28,787 nucleotides of DNA from CAZTZY01 sp964617765 (GCA_964617765.1 CAZTZY010000029.1:1-28787), one strand, 5' to 3'; shown: positions 20,564-28,787, counted from the first letter of the stretch. The notes: generated by a model from the letters alone, not told the origin. Numbers and translations: made by a program.

Positions 20564-20593
20564 GATATAGCGCAATTGCACTATAAATGACAA
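20564..20593 (-). promoter_or_regulatory. Small RNA promoter overlapping repeat B core
   Basis: On the minus strand TTGTCA (20588-20593) is 18 bp from TATATC (20564-20569). The spacer is almost wholly the near-palindrome TATAGCGCAATTGCACTA (20566-20583, plus strand), the third copy of repeat B's core. A regulator binding that palindrome would control the RNA. Confidence 0.5.
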
Positions 20594-20615
20594 AAATCTT
20601 ACTTATTTCACACAT

Positions 20616-20643
20616 AAAAAAAGCAGCTCAAGGCTGCTTTTTT
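20616..20643 (-). terminator. Terminator of the outer-membrane protein gene
   Basis: GCAGC-TCAAG-GCTGC is flanked by A and T runs of 6-7 bases, giving a U-run on either strand. It lies 17 bp past the stop codon at 20660. Confidence 0.85.
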
Positions 20644-20659
20644 CAAACAATAGAACCCT

Positions 20660-21322
20660 TTAAAACTGGAAAACATAACCTACCGCCAAAACTTCAGCGG
20701 TTAACTCCCGACGAACAGTAGTGTAATCATTGTCGGGAACATTACTGGAAAAATCCTCGGCAAACTTTTGACGGCTGACTTTTATATCCGGATATCGCAT
20801 ATACATCAGCTCAACCGATCCCAATGGGCCCAATTTTTGCCCAATTGAAAGGCCATAACTTAGATTTGTTGTTGAATTAGTAACATTAGCAAAATCAGTT
20901 TCAAACGTTGCATCTGCTTTTCCAATGCCTAATCGCACCTTAGCATAGATATCTTCTCCCGCCTGAAAAACAGCATAAGTACCGAATGCTGACATCGATG
21001 CATCCATTTGGCTCTTGGCCTTTCCGTTCACCTGTACAGCACCATAAATTTTATCTGGCGACAGATTCTGCATATACTGAAGCTCTAGGCCTAACCAATC
21101 CGTAAAACGCATTCCACCAAACAACACAAACGAGAATGCTTGTGAGTCCTGAGTTTCAAAATTCGAATCTGGTGCATCGCTCTCGCTATGAGATCTGGAT
21201 TGAATGTCTAATGTTGAATCCCCCAATAATGTCCCAACAAAAAATGCTTTGTCTGGCAGCGCAGAAACGGAACTGGCATATAGTGACAACAGTGCAGCCG
21301 ATGCCATAAGGAATTTTTTCAT
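20660..21322 (-). CDS. Outer-membrane beta-barrel protein (OmpA-like porin fold)
   Basis: Starting at the ATG at 21320-21322, with GGGG 7 nt upstream, the protein is 220 aa. A signal peptide (MKKFLMASAALLSLYASSVSA) precedes a chain of short amphipathic strands (FFVGTLLGDST, FSFVLFGGMRFTDWLGLELQYMQ, YAKVRLGIGKA). The chain ends AVGYVFQF with a C-terminal phenylalanine, the usual barrel-assembly signal. An eight-stranded barrel is likely from length and strand count. The closest style is the outer-membrane beta-barrel domain family with F-x-G...E-x-x-Y-M. The biological role is not recognisable. It is a single gene with its own promoter and terminator. Confidence 0.85.
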   Translation of the reverse strand: MKKFLMASAALLSLYASSVSALPDKAFFVGTLLGDSTLDIQSRSHSESDAPDSNFETQDSQAFSFVLFGGMRFTDWLGLELQYMQNLSPDKIYGAVQVNGKAKSQMDASMSAFGTYAVFQAGEDIYAKVRLGIGKADATFETDFANVTNSTTNLSYGLSIGQKLGPLGSVELMYMRYPDIKVSRQKFAEDFSSNVPDNDYTTVRRELTAEVLAVGYVFQF

Positions 21323-21360
21323 TGGAAACCCCATTTTTATTCTTAGCTATTATTTTCATG

Positions 21361-21389
21361 ATAATAACGGTTTATTCAGGTTATTCCAA
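21361..21389 (-). promoter_or_regulatory. Promoter of the outer-membrane protein gene
   Basis: On the minus strand TTGGAA (21384-21389) and TATTAT (21361-21366) are 17 bp apart, giving a leader of about 32 nt. Further upstream GTAATAATTA occurs twice, about 25 bp apart (around 21450 and 21475), and may be a binding-site pair. Confidence 0.6.
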
Positions 21390-21528
21390 CCCTGTTTAAT
21401 TTTGACCCTTATTGTCATTTTTTTACTGCTTTTCTGGTTCGGTGCTACTAATTATTACTCGGCATCCTGTGCCATAATTATTACTGCCAACATTATATAG
21501 CTTCAAAAGTTTCTTTATGTGCTGTTTT

Positions 21529-21564
21529 AAAAAAAAGGCCGGCAATTTCTTGCCGGCCTTTTTT
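21529..21564 (-). terminator. Terminator of the cytochrome oxidase operon
   Basis: GGCCGGCAA-TTTC-TTGCCGGCC is flanked by A-runs on the left and T-runs on the right. It is a strong stem with a U-run on the minus strand, 24 bp past the ctaE stop. Confidence 0.92.
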
Positions 21565-21587
21565 GAAACCTTTATTTGCAGGTTTCG

Positions 21588-22565
21588 TTAAAACAAATAC
21601 ACCACCAAAACCAGAAAAATCCACACCACATCCACAAAATGCCAATACCAGGATGCCGCCTCAAAACCAAAATGGTCTGTTGGGGTAAAATGCTTGGCTT
21701 TCATTGAGCGTATCCATTGAACCGTCAATATAAAGGCTCCCATGCAAACGTGAAAACCGTGGAAACCTGTAAGCATGAAGAAAGTGGTACCGTAAACACC
21801 AGAAGTCAACTTCAACCCATAATCAACATACGCTTCATGATATTCAAGATACTGAAGGTAAACGAAAGTAAAACCAAACGCCAATGTCATAAACAACCAG
21901 AAATTAAATTGCTTCCGGTGGTCTTTTTTCATTGCATGATGTGCTAATTCACAAAACACACTCGATGTTACCAGAAGTGCCGTGTTCCAGAATGGCAGCC
22001 AAGCCAACATTTTGTCAAAACCCGGAAAAGACATATTCTCGTGTGGCCCAGTGAACACGCCATTATTTGCCATTACCTGATTTGCAACTCCCATGGCATC
22101 TTGAGGAGTTTGCATTAATGGCCAGGCATACTTGAAACCATTCCACAGAATATTGGCGTTCTCTGCACGTCCTTCACCTTCACCCGCCAACCATGGCGCT
22201 GCCAGTGTGCGAATATAAAACAATGCCCCGAAAAAGCCGGCAAAAAACATGACTTCAGAAAAGATAAACCATTGCATACCCATTCGGTATGAGCGTTTTA
22301 ACTGATCACTGTTCATCCCTTTCATGTTTTCTTTGATCGTCGTGCTAAACCAGCAAAACAATGTTGTTAACAATAAAGCCAAACCAGAAAAGAACACTGG
22401 CCAACCTATCGGACTACTGTAATCTTTAAAATGTCCACTAGTACTATTTATGCCGTTAGCTACACCAACAAGCATAAGGCCCACAGCCAGCGCAGCAAAA
22501 ATTGCCAACTTGCTATTTTCAGGGACATAATACGTCTGGTAATCAGAATTATTTTGACCTGCCAT
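21588..22565 (-). CDS. ctaE: Cytochrome c oxidase subunit III
   Basis: This 325-aa, seven-helix subunit of the aa3-type oxidase carries the MQWFIFSEVMFFAGFFGALFY block with the lipid- and D-channel-related glutamate. It also has the LVTSSVFCELAHHA, LQYLEYHEAY and MLTGFHGFHVCMGAF helices and the final ASWYWHFVDVVWIFLV. It stabilises subunit I. A GGAG ribosome site precedes the ATG. It is last in the ctaC-ctaD-ctaG-ctaE operon, 21 bp after ctaG. An insertion rich in Asn/Gly (about 125-180) separates helices 3 and 4, as in other proteobacterial versions. Confidence 0.97.
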   Translation of the reverse strand: MAGQNNSDYQTYYVPENSKLAIFAALAVGLMLVGVANGINSTSGHFKDYSSPIGWPVFFSGLALLLTTLFCWFSTTIKENMKGMNSDQLKRSYRMGMQWFIFSEVMFFAGFFGALFYIRTLAAPWLAGEGEGRAENANILWNGFKYAWPLMQTPQDAMGVANQVMANNGVFTGPHENMSFPGFDKMLAWLPFWNTALLVTSSVFCELAHHAMKKDHRKQFNFWLFMTLAFGFTFVYLQYLEYHEAYVDYGLKLTSGVYGTTFFMLTGFHGFHVCMGAFILTVQWIRSMKAKHFTPTDHFGFEAASWYWHFVDVVWIFLVLVVYLF

Positions 22566-22586
22566 TTTTTTCTCCGTCTATCCCAG

Positions 22587-23150
22587 TTATTGAGATTTAT
22601 TTACTTTAGTTACCGATGCAACCTTATTACTTTCGGTTACATCAAAAAGGGTGTACGCCAGTGTGATTGTCTTTATATCTTTTGGTAAATCCTGATCCAC
22701 AATAAAGCGTAATGGCATATCTATCGCCTCACCGCCCGCCAGAGTTTGTTGATTAAAACAGAAACACTCTGTTTTATGAAAAAACTCTGCCGCTCTGCCT
22801 GGCGAAATACTCGGTATAGCTTGAGCTACCATGCGCTGCCCTGTCGGGTTCTTTGCAAAAAAGGTAGTGCTCGTTAGCTCCCCTGGATGTACCTTTACCA
22901 TTGTTACATCGGGCTTAAAATCCCAGCTCATTTTGTCATTATTTGTAGCAACAAACTGAACTGTGACTGTGCGGTCTCTGTCCACCTGAACATTCACTGC
23001 CTCATAAGCCTTTGTATCTGTTTTTCCATTTAACCCTGTGATGTCACACAAAACATCATACAAAGGAACCATGGCAAAACCAAAACCGAACATACCGACC
23101 ACCGCAATAAACAGTTTAACTACCATTTTTTGCGTTGTTTTTGTCGACAT
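22587..23150 (-). CDS. ctaG: Cytochrome c oxidase assembly protein CtaG (Cox11)
   Basis: Cox11/CtaG delivers copper to the CuB centre of subunit I. The 187-aa protein has one N-terminal membrane anchor (VKLFIAVVGMFGFGFAMVPLYDVLC) and a periplasmic Ig-like domain. That domain holds the conserved FFAKNPT, FFHKTECFCFNQQTL copper-binding CxC motif, and MPLRFIVDQDLP. It lies between subunits I and III, the standard place in pseudomonad-like operons. Confidence 0.96.
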   Translation of the reverse strand: MSTKTTQKMVVKLFIAVVGMFGFGFAMVPLYDVLCDITGLNGKTDTKAYEAVNVQVDRDRTVTVQFVATNNDKMSWDFKPDVTMVKVHPGELTSTTFFAKNPTGQRMVAQAIPSISPGRAAEFFHKTECFCFNQQTLAGGEAIDMPLRFIVDQDLPKDIKTITLAYTLFDVTESNKVASVTKVNKSQ

Positions 23151-23179
23151 GTTCGTTTACCTAAACAACTTTACATCAA

Positions 23180-24751
23180 TCACTTAATCGCTGGCGGTGT
23201 AGTAAATGTGTGATATGGCGGTGGAGACGGTAAAGTCCACTCCAAACCATTCGCACCTTCCCACACTTTCGGCTGGTGGTCCTTCAATGGAGTACCCGAC
23301 CTTATAGTTTTAACAACATTGTATAAAAACAATATTTGCGATGAACCATAAATGAAGGCCCCAATAGAAGACATCATATTAAAATCAGCAAACTGTAATG
23401 CATAATCAGGAATACGACGCGGCATACCTGCCAAACCTACAAAATGTTGCGGGAAGAACGTCAGGTTAAACCCGATAAAACTCACCCAGAAGTGCACTTT
23501 ACCCATAGTTTCGTCATACATTTTACCGGTCCATTTTGGCAACCAGTAGTATACACCCGCTGACATAGAGAAAATTGCGCCGGCTACCATTGTGTAATGG
23601 AAATGCGCTACAACAAAATAGGTATCATGATATTGGAAATCAGCAGGGGCAATTGCCAGCATCAGACCTGTGAACCCGCCTACTGTAAACAAAAATACAA
23701 ATGCAATAGCGAACAACATTGGCGTTTCAAAAGTAATAGAACCCTTAAACATTGTTGTAATCCAGTTAAACACCTTCGCTGCAGTTGGAATCGCTATTAG
23801 CATGGTTGCCCACATAAAATACAACTCACCGGTCACAGGCATACCTACCGTAAACATATGGTGTGCCCATACGATGAAGGACAGGAATGCAATAGCTGCT
23901 GTTGCATAGACCATTGAAGAATAACCAAACAACGGTTTGCGTGAGAACGTTGGAATAATTTCTGATACAACACCAAATCCAGGCAGGATGATGATATAAA
24001 CTTCAGGATGACCAAAGAACCAGAATACGTGCTGGAACAATACCGGATCACCACCACCAGCAGCACTGAAGAATGATGTGCCAAAATGAATATCCATCAA
24101 CATCATGGTTACTGCACCGGCTAATACTGGCATCACAGCTACCAACAGGAAGGCGGTTATAAGCCATGTCCACACGAACATTGGCATTTTCATCAGTGTC
24201 ATACCCGGAGCACGCAAATTCATTACAGTTGCAATGATATTGATCGAACCCATGATGGATGATGCGCCCATGATATGCACAGCGAAAATAAAGAATGTAA
24301 CGCTAGGAGGCGCATATGTAGTCGACAATGGCGCATAAAACGTCCAGCCGAAATTAGGGCCTCCGCCATCCATAAACATGGTAGATGCTAAAATCGTGAA
24401 CGCAAATGGTAATAACCAGAAGCTCAAGTTATTCATGCGTGGCAATGCCATATCTGGTGCCCCAATCATCATGGGGATCATCCAGTTCGCCAATCCGACG
24501 AATGCAGGCATGATTGCACCAAATACCATCACCAAGCCATGCATGGTAGTCATCTGGTTGAAAAACTCGGGTTTCATTAATTGTAAGCCCGGTTGAAATA
24601 ACTCGGCACGAATCATCATGGCAAAGCTACCGCCCAAAATGAACATGGCGAAACTGAACCACAGATACATGGTACCTATGTCTTTATGGTTGGTGGTAAA
24701 TAACCAACGGGAGAACCCTTTAGCCGGGCCGTGGTGGTGATCATGTCCCAT
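23180..24751 (-). CDS. ctaD: Cytochrome c oxidase subunit I (aa3 type)
   Basis: This 523-aa, twelve-helix catalytic subunit has MTTMHGLVMVFGAIMPAF with a heme a ligand histidine, and the WFFGHPEVYI motif with the D-channel glutamate and the CuB His-Tyr pair. It also has the HH CuB ligands in WAHHMFTVGMP, the K-channel lysine in IPTAAKVFNW, and HFHYTMVAGA with the heme ligands. The N-terminal HDHHHGPAKG is the usual short polar tail. It shares one base with ctaC (TAATG) and so is translationally coupled. Confidence 0.98.
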   Translation of the reverse strand: MGHDHHHGPAKGFSRWLFTTNHKDIGTMYLWFSFAMFILGGSFAMMIRAELFQPGLQLMKPEFFNQMTTMHGLVMVFGAIMPAFVGLANWMIPMMIGAPDMALPRMNNLSFWLLPFAFTILASTMFMDGGGPNFGWTFYAPLSTTYAPPSVTFFIFAVHIMGASSIMGSINIIATVMNLRAPGMTLMKMPMFVWTWLITAFLLVAVMPVLAGAVTMMLMDIHFGTSFFSAAGGGDPVLFQHVFWFFGHPEVYIIILPGFGVVSEIIPTFSRKPLFGYSSMVYATAAIAFLSFIVWAHHMFTVGMPVTGELYFMWATMLIAIPTAAKVFNWITTMFKGSITFETPMLFAIAFVFLFTVGGFTGLMLAIAPADFQYHDTYFVVAHFHYTMVAGAIFSMSAGVYYWLPKWTGKMYDETMGKVHFWVSFIGFNLTFFPQHFVGLAGMPRRIPDYALQFADFNMMSSIGAFIYGSSQILFLYNVVKTIRSGTPLKDHQPKVWEGANGLEWTLPSPPPYHTFTTPPAIK

Positions 24752-25902
24752 TATTGAGCCCCCTCTTTAAAGTTTTTGACATCAATAGCCTGAACGGCAT
24801 CGCCCATATTATTACCAAAAGCATTACGCTGATATGTAACAACTGCTGCCATATCCAGATCGTTCAACTGGCCTCCAAAAGCCTGCATTGCCGTACCTGG
24901 AACACCATTTATTGCTACATCCAAATGCTTCTTCAACTCACCTGTGGCAATCGGGCTTTTGGCAATAGGCTTGCCTACTCCGCCTTCACCATTCGCGCCA
25001 TGACAAGCCATGCAGGATTTTTGATAAACTGTTTCACCGTGGGCAACCATGTCTTCAAGCGATTTTGTTTCGCCATATACTTTATTGAACTCAGCTACTT
25101 CCTGTTGTTTTCCGGCAAGCCAGGTATCAAACTCGGCTTGTTCGACTACATTAACCACGATAGGCATAAAGCCATGATCACGACCGCATAATTCAGCACA
25201 TTGGCCACGATAAACGCCGGTTTTTGTTGCTTTAGTCCACGTTTCGTTGATAAAGCCAGGAATAGCATCGCGCTTAACTGCTAAATCCGGCACCCACCAA
25301 GCATGGATTACATCGTTAGCAGTAACCAAAAACCGAACCTTTTTATTAACCGGAAGCACCAAAGGATTATCCACTTCCAACAAATAGTGCTCTCCTTTCG
25401 GATCTTCATTATTGATTTCTGTCTGAGGTGTACGAAGCGCTGAGAAATAAGCGACTTTTTCGCCTTCTACCTGATATTCGTATTTCCATTTCCACTGATA
25501 GCCAGTCACCAATATATTCAGATCCGCTTCCTTGGTGTCGTAGATTTTTATCAGTGTATAAGACGCCGGAACTGCCATACCAAAAAGAATGATGGTGGGT
25601 ATGATCGTCCAGATAATCTCTACGGCAGTATTGTGATGGAAATTAGCGGGTTTATGTCCATTGGATTTGCGGTAAGCAAACATTGAATAGAACATAAAAC
25701 CAAACACTAAAATGCCCGTAACGACACAAATCCAGAAAACCAACATATGGATTTCATAAATTTCCTGGCCAATCTCAGTCACGCCTTGCGTCATGTTAGT
25801 CTGGAATCGCTGAGCTTCAGCCCAGGCTCCGGCACTCGACATACCAAGTAGCAGCATCGGACTAAGCACCAGCTTTTTAAGCAGCTTTGCTTTCAGGTAC
25901 AT
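24751..25902 (-). CDS. ctaC: Cytochrome c oxidase subunit II with C-terminal cytochrome c domain
   Basis: The 383-aa protein has a signal peptide (1-28) and two membrane helices (~50-72 and ~95-117). The CuA domain carries HAWWVPDLAVKRDAIPGF and CAELCGRDHGFM ligands. A fused class I cytochrome c domain has CMACHG at about 297-301 and the distal GTAMQAFGG methionine. The fusion is the caa3-like layout seen in many Gammaproteobacteria. It takes electrons from soluble cytochrome c. It is the first gene of the operon, preceded by CGGGGAATT before the ATG. Confidence 0.97.
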   Translation of the reverse strand: MYLKAKLLKKLVLSPMLLLGMSSAGAWAEAQRFQTNMTQGVTEIGQEIYEIHMLVFWICVVTGILVFGFMFYSMFAYRKSNGHKPANFHHNTAVEIIWTIIPTIILFGMAVPASYTLIKIYDTKEADLNILVTGYQWKWKYEYQVEGEKVAYFSALRTPQTEINNEDPKGEHYLLEVDNPLVLPVNKKVRFLVTANDVIHAWWVPDLAVKRDAIPGFINETWTKATKTGVYRGQCAELCGRDHGFMPIVVNVVEQAEFDTWLAGKQQEVAEFNKVYGETKSLEDMVAHGETVYQKSCMACHGANGEGGVGKPIAKSPIATGELKKHLDVAINGVPGTAMQAFGGQLNDLDMAAVVTYQRNAFGNNMGDAVQAIDVKNFKEGAQ

Positions 25903-26213
25903 AATTCCCCGAGTCTCCGTAAGTAATTATAAATTTCTCCCAAACAGCTTTTAAGGTCAACAACTACGATTTTCTTGTAAAAAAGACCTTACACAACATA
26001 TTGCGTATTATCTTCTTTACCCCTACAAGATATTGTATTTGTATAAAACCCAAGCAATCCAGGTGTGACAAAACGTCGCAGATTCTACAGATATAACGTT
26101 TCAAAAGCCAGATTTACCCTGTTATTCCTACGGGAATTCTCAATCACTCCCCAAAAATGCCCCAGGAAGCTTCTTCATCATTACAACAAATTTAATCCCT
26201 GATGGAATTTGCA
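25903..26213. other. Intergenic region upstream of the oxidase operon
   Basis: This 311-bp AT-rich gap between yheV (stop side) and ctaC (start side) contains no supported ORF. On the minus strand TTGTCA (26066-26071) is 17 bp from TTTTAT (26043-26048), a weak candidate promoter for ctaC that would give a leader of about 130 nt. No strong terminator for an upstream unit was recognised. Confidence 0.45.
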
Positions 26214-26465
26214 CTAATGCCGTTTTTTGGGATCAATAATTGATACTACTTCAATGGCCGTTTCATGCGCCAAAGCCTGCTCACCAATCACCGGCTGATT
26301 CACCCGGGTTTTTACTTCTTCAACAGGCTGCTCAACCAGCAAATCCTTGAAACCACAAGCAACGCACTCACGCCAGCGCTGGTTATTCTCGTCATCAAAC
26401 ATGACTATCTTATCGAGCTGCTCACAAGCAGGACAAATAGCTCCAGCGATAAATCGTCTCTTCAC
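26214..26465 (-). CDS. yheV: YheV-like zinc-ribbon protein
   Basis: This 83-aa protein has MKRRFIAGAICPACEQLDKI, then RWRECVACGFKD: two C-x2-C pairs that form a zinc ribbon. The tail is variable and ends DPKKRH. The family (YheV, DUF2387-like) is conserved beside prlC in Gammaproteobacteria and has no assigned function. It overlaps the prlC stop by 4 nt (ATGA), so it is co-translated with prlC. Confidence 0.92.
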   Translation of the reverse strand: MKRRFIAGAICPACEQLDKIVMFDDENNQRWRECVACGFKDLLVEQPVEEVKTRVNQPVIGEQALAHETAIEVVSIIDPKKRH

Positions 26466-28498
26466 GCTAATTCTCCCGTCAAGCCGGAATGCCTGAGCAA
26501 AGGTTGCACATCGGGGTCACGCCCCCTGAATGCCGCGAAAGATTCTGCGGCAGGCCGTGAACTGCCGACCTGCAAAATATTTTCCAGAAAGGATTCTCCG
26601 CATGCCCGATCAAACAGGCCTTTTTCTTCAAACAGGGAAAAGGCATCCGCCGATAAAACTTCTGCCCATTTATAACTGTAATAACCCGCCGCATAACCCC
26701 CTGCAAAAATATGCCCAAACGCATGCTGGAAGCGGACTTCTATTGGCGGCGTAATTACGGAGGTCTTCTCTCGCACCACATCCAGATGCGCCTGGATTTT
26801 TTCCGCCTTATTAATGGTAACGTCACTGTGTATAGCCATATCAAACAGCGCGAATTCGAGTTGCCTGGTCATCGTGATTCCGGCATTAAAGTTTTTCGCC
26901 GCCAACATGCTGCCTAACAACTCATGTGACAATGGTTCGCCGGTTTTATAGTGCGCTGAAATCAGCCTGATGGACTCCTCTTCCCAACACCAGTTTTCCA
27001 GAAACTGGCTTGGCAGCTCCACCGCATCCCATTCCACGCCCGATATACCTGATATCCCCGCTATTGTTTGTGTAGTCAGCATGTGATGCAACCCATGGCC
27101 GAATTCATGGAACAATGTAGTCACTTCACCATGACCTAACAATGCAGGTTGATCTTGTGTAGACGGGCGAAAATTACAGGTTAAAAAGGCAACAGGGATT
27201 TCCTGTGTCTCCGGTGTTTTTTGCCAACGGCTACGACAATCCGCCATCCATGCACCGCCTCGTTTTTTTTCACGCGCAAAAAGGTCAAAATAAAAACTGG
27301 CAATATGCTCTCCATCTTTCTGCACATGATAGAGGCGCACATCGGGGTGATAACTTTCGAAATCCCCGGCAGCAGAAATTGTGATGCCGAACAACTTGCC
27401 AACAATAGTAAATAGGCCTGGAAGCACGGTTTCCAGCGGGAAATATTCACGCAATAACTCATCAGACAAGCTGAAGTGTTCCTGCCTGTACTTCTCACTC
27501 ACATACGCAAAATCCCAGGATGCTATAGCATCCAGCCGGAACTTTTCCCGACCATAACGATTTAACTCAGTGACTTCACGCCGGGCAAAAGGCACGGACT
27601 TTTCTGCGAGATCATTCAGGAAATGATTCACTTCATCAACGGTATCTGCCATCTTGGTAAATACGGATCTTTCACTGTAACTGGCAAAGCCCAAAAGGGC
27701 GGCGATTTCCTGGCGCAACTGCAAGGTTTCCACCATTATCTGGCTATTGTCAAAATGCCCAGCATTGGGGCCTTGATCAGAAGCCTTGGTCATATACGCC
27801 AAGTACAACTCCTGACGCAAACTTCTGTCATCGGCATACATCATCACCGCCATATACACGGGCGCATCAAGCGTAATTACATAACCTTCTAACGATTTTG
27901 ATTTGGCAATTTGCTGCAACATCGCCAGATTTGATTCCGGCAATCCTTGTAAAATCGATTTATCCAACACATGTTTTTGCCAGGCAGCAGTTGCATCCAG
28001 CACATGATTGGAAAACGTTTGAGACAAACTCGCCAACCGTGCCTGGATATCTTTAAACCGTTGCTTTTTAGACGGCTCAAGATCTACACCGGACAAATGA
28101 AAATCACGTAGCGCCTTTTTAATCCATTGCTGTTGCGCAGAGTTGTAAGATTGGAACTCTCCAGATTCCTTCAGATTTTTATACACTTTATATAATTCTT
28201 CGTTTTGCCCCAGTTCTGAACTGTACTCTGTCAGCATGGCAATACAACGTTGGTAAACATCGCGTAGCGCGTCACTGTTTTGCACTGCGTTCAAATGACT
28301 GATTGGTGCCCAAAAATCTTCTATTGCCATATCCATCGACTGGACAGGCTGGGCAAAATTTTGCCATGTGGGTGAACTTTGGCCGATTAATTGCTGCACT
28401 TGCTGGCGATTTGCGCTTAATGACGCCGCCAAATGCGCCTCAATACTGGCAATATCGATTTTGGAAAATTCTGGTAATGAAAGGCTGGCCTGTTGCAT
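26462..28498 (-). CDS. prlC: Oligopeptidase A (M3 metallopeptidase)
   Basis: This 678-aa cytoplasmic zinc peptidase degrades oligopeptides and cleaved signal peptides. The catalytic HEFGHGLHHML motif lies at about 464-474, with the third zinc ligand in SGVEWDAVELPSQFLENW. The C-terminal FGHIFAGGYAAGYYSYKWAEVLSADAF block is also diagnostic. The length matches E. coli PrlC/OpdA (680 aa). It is divergent from a gamma-carbonic-anhydrase gene with only about 30 bp between start codons. Confidence 0.97.
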   Translation of the reverse strand: MQQASLSLPEFSKIDIASIEAHLAASLSANRQQVQQLIGQSSPTWQNFAQPVQSMDMAIEDFWAPISHLNAVQNSDALRDVYQRCIAMLTEYSSELGQNEELYKVYKNLKESGEFQSYNSAQQQWIKKALRDFHLSGVDLEPSKKQRFKDIQARLASLSQTFSNHVLDATAAWQKHVLDKSILQGLPESNLAMLQQIAKSKSLEGYVITLDAPVYMAVMMYADDRSLRQELYLAYMTKASDQGPNAGHFDNSQIMVETLQLRQEIAALLGFASYSERSVFTKMADTVDEVNHFLNDLAEKSVPFARREVTELNRYGREKFRLDAIASWDFAYVSEKYRQEHFSLSDELLREYFPLETVLPGLFTIVGKLFGITISAAGDFESYHPDVRLYHVQKDGEHIASFYFDLFAREKKRGGAWMADCRSRWQKTPETQEIPVAFLTCNFRPSTQDQPALLGHGEVTTLFHEFGHGLHHMLTTQTIAGISGISGVEWDAVELPSQFLENWCWEEESIRLISAHYKTGEPLSHELLGSMLAAKNFNAGITMTRQLEFALFDMAIHSDVTINKAEKIQAHLDVVREKTSVITPPIEVRFQHAFGHIFAGGYAAGYYSYKWAEVLSADAFSLFEEKGLFDRACGESFLENILQVGSSRPAAESFAAFRGRDPDVQPLLRHSGLTGELA

Positions 28499-28524
28499 AG
28501 TAGGGTCTTTATTTTTGAAAAAAT

Positions 28525-28787
28525 GTGATTTTAACCTTGAAACACGAAGACCGCGACAACTCTATACGCCCATTCGAAGGCCATATTCCCGAAATTGGGG
28601 AAAGGGTATTTATTGATCGCAATGCCTCGATCATTGGCGACGTGGTTCTCGGTGCCGACAGCTCCGTATGGCCAGGAGCGATTATTCGCGGCGATATGCA
28701 CCGCATCCGCATTGGCCAACGCACTAGCATCCAGGATGGCAGCATCTGCCATATTACCCACGCCGGGCCTTTTAACGAACAGGGATG
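28525..28787 (+). CDS. Gamma-carbonic anhydrase family protein (YrdA-like), 5' part
   Basis: The frame reads IRPFEGHIPEIGERVFIDR, then ASIIGDVVLGADSSVWPGAIIRGDM, IRIGQRTSIQDGSICHITHAGP: a left-handed beta-helix of hexapeptide repeats with the family R-GD and Q-D-x-S motifs and a zinc-ligand histidine. The gene runs off the right edge. The start is uncertain: a GTG at 28525 or a TTG at 28537, both in frame with no ATG available. In Pseudomonas-like genomes such genes commonly sit divergent to prlC. Enzymatic activity of YrdA-type proteins varies. Confidence 0.88.
   Translation, partial: MILTLKHEDRDNSIRPFEGHIPEIGERVFIDRNASIIGDVVLGADSSVWPGAIIRGDMHRIRIGQRTSIQDGSICHITHAGPFNEQG

Noticed and set aside
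20594..20620. Possible GacA box upstream of the small RNA
   Set aside because: The sequence TGTGTGAAATAAGTAAG resembles only one half-site. The TGTAAG-N6-CTTACA dyad is not present.

Overview
The window comes from a gammaproteobacterial chromosome. The gene orders rsmD / ftsY-ftsE-ftsX-rpoH, coaD-ferredoxin-mutM and prlC-yheV, and a Pseudomonas-type coxB-coxA-ctaG-coxC operon, are all typical of non-enteric Gammaproteobacteria. A Cellvibrio-like (Cellvibrionales) host is my best guess. That is inference from gene order and protein style, not a database match.

Positions 1-3110 form a small accessory islet. It opens with the start of a HIT-family gene on the minus strand, apparently interrupted by a hairpin-rich repeat. 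Three toxin-antitoxin loci follow: BrnT/BrnA (plus), ParD/ParE (minus), and a HigB/HigA-type pair (minus) whose toxin is cut short by a second copy of the same hairpin repeat. At least four families of small palindromic repeats and two G-quadruplex-prone tracts lie between them.

Positions 3110-8040 hold DNA replication and repair genes. radA (minus) is divergent from a two-gene plus-strand unit: a DnaT-like protein with three tandem DnaT domains, overlapped for 95 nt by a lambda-P-like helicase-loader gene. A perfect 28-bp palindrome follows, then a PIN-PhoH ATPase. Positions 8040-8450 contain a MITE-like element with TTAA flanks and a long internal inverted repeat.

Positions 8450-16050 carry a 922-aa hybrid histidine kinase (plus), then a minus-strand block: ftsY, ftsE, ftsX, rpoH, a clear terminator, a DUF423 gene and trmB. 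Positions 16120-17520 are rsmD, coaD and a 2[4Fe-4S] ferredoxin (plus). Positions 17600-20270 (minus) are a small secreted or membrane protein, mutM, a YfbR-type nucleotidase and dsbA.

The most notable item is at about 20386-20557 (minus). A promoter-like sequence, five consecutive hairpins each presenting GGA, and a 17-bp-stem terminator with a U-run together have the architecture of a CsrA/RsmA-sequestering small RNA (CsrB/RsmY/RsmZ type). It lies between dsbA and an outer-membrane beta-barrel gene.

Positions 21580-25900 (minus) are the aa3-type cytochrome c oxidase operon ctaC-ctaD-ctaG-ctaE, ending in a strong terminator without the usual SURF1/ctaA/ctaB genes. Positions 26210-28500 (minus) are prlC and a YheV-like zinc ribbon. 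The right edge holds the divergent start of a gamma-carbonic-anhydrase-family gene. I saw no tRNA, rRNA, CRISPR array, complete IS or prophage.
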